Assembly: GCA_025450475.1 (NCBI GenBank)
Contig: JANWHJ010000090.1
Span: forward strand, 1-6,078
Origin: Nitrososphaera sp.
GTDB taxonomy: Archaea; Thermoproteota; Nitrososphaeria; Nitrososphaerales; Nitrososphaeraceae
Length of the DNA stretch: 6,078 nt
Direction: 5' to 3'
Position 1 is the stretch's first letter, and the number at the start of each line of letters is the position of its first letter. Positions 5,752-6,078 of the stretch are shown piece after piece. The position numbers and the translations under genes are program-made. The notes under the pieces are model-generated. The model worked only from the letters and a program-made list of their open reading frames with translations. It was not told the origin of the DNA and made no database searches.

Positions 5752-6078
5752 CTTTTTGGACATTGTGTAGAAGGCATGCGCAGAGATCAGGAAGGCTGCA
5801 AGCGACATCTTGGTCGCGAACACTAGGTTCCATGGGGTCTCGGGATTGGGGTAGGGCACATTGATGTCGTCAAACTTCATTATGCCTCGCAGCGCGTCAG
5901 CGGTGATGAACGAGTTCCACACGATAAAGTTGTAGACGAATTCGTAAAGCGCCACGATCGCAATCACAAGCACCATTAGCTGCAGTAGTGCCTTGAGCCA
6001 CTTTGGGATGTTGGTCACCTTGTCGCCGCCGAGCCTCACCACACAGTACCATCCAACCACTGAAACAATCATCAAATA
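5743..6078 (-). CDS. Membrane protein of unknown function (probably 5'-truncated by window edge)
   Basis: The minus-strand frame stays open to the right edge, so the start is uncertain; ATG at 6072 and TTG at 6075 are internal candidates. The first visible residues (LMIVSVVGWYCVVRL) look like the end of a membrane helix, which suggests that the true N-terminus lies outside. Then come a polar loop with GGDKVTNIPKWLK, a long helix LLQLMVLVIAIVALYEFVYN, a probable extracytoplasmic segment (SFITADALRG, then DDINVPYPNPETPWN), and a last helix around FATKMSLAAFLISAHAFYTM ending KKSQ. The proline- and acid-rich loop and two flanking helices are distinctive, but I recognise no characterised family. 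It is tail-to-tail with the flavoprotein gene with a nine-base overlap. A respiratory-membrane role is tempting from that neighbour but unsupported. Confidence 0.72.
   Translation of the reverse strand, partial: YLMIVSVVGWYCVVRLGGDKVTNIPKWLKALLQLMVLVIAIVALYEFVYNFIVWNSFITADALRGIMKFDDINVPYPNPETPWNLVFATKMSLAAFLISAHAFYTMSKKSQ

Noticed and set aside
1..6078. Defence system, CRISPR array, insertion sequence or integrated element
   Set aside because: No repeats with regular spacing, transposase, integrase, nuclease or toxin-antitoxin signature was seen; the genes are core-metabolism, replication or chromosomal hypothetical genes.

Overview
The window most likely comes from an ammonia-oxidising archaeon (Thaumarchaeota/Nitrososphaerota), and its roughly balanced base composition points to a Nitrososphaera-like soil lineage rather than the AT-rich marine ones. 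The archaeal call rests on a GINS replication subunit of the archaeal A-B type, the near absence of Shine-Dalgarno motifs, and AT-rich TATA-like boxes about 26-31 bases ahead of start codons, as expected for leaderless archaeal transcripts. The lineage call rests on my recollection of the secreted-protein and glutamine synthetase families and is inference.

Layout, left to right. A secreted or membrane-anchored protein of unknown function runs off the left edge on the minus strand (1-749, possibly starting at 812). A short gap holding a perfect inverted repeat (832-848) separates it from glutamine synthetase on the same strand (940-2427). A 40-base divergent promoter separates that from a plus-strand GINS subunit (2468-3061), which is followed by a small three-helix membrane protein (3097-3381). 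Next comes a unit that occurs twice: a very small minus-strand gene placed tail-to-tail against the plus-strand gene on its left and head-to-head with a plus-strand oxidoreductase gene on its right. The first copy is a 59-residue protein (3378-3557) beside a short-chain dehydrogenase (3648-4388). The second is a 52-residue protein (4391-4549) beside a flavoprotein of the sulfide:quinone oxidoreductase type (4609-5751). A minus-strand membrane protein (5743-6078), open at the right edge, overlaps the end of the flavoprotein gene.

The coding is very tight. All three convergent pairs touch or overlap (4-base overlap, 2-base gap, 9-base overlap), and the three divergent gaps are 40, 90 and 59 bases. 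Functions are mixed: nitrogen assimilation, DNA replication, redox metabolism and envelope proteins. I see no pathway operon, mobile element, CRISPR array, tRNA or rRNA. The most notable items are the paired small genes facing redox enzymes, the nearly symmetric bidirectional promoter at 4550-4608, the shared glutamine synthetase/GINS promoter, and a flavoprotein whose only two cysteines sit where the redox pair of sulfide:quinone oxidoreductases is expected.
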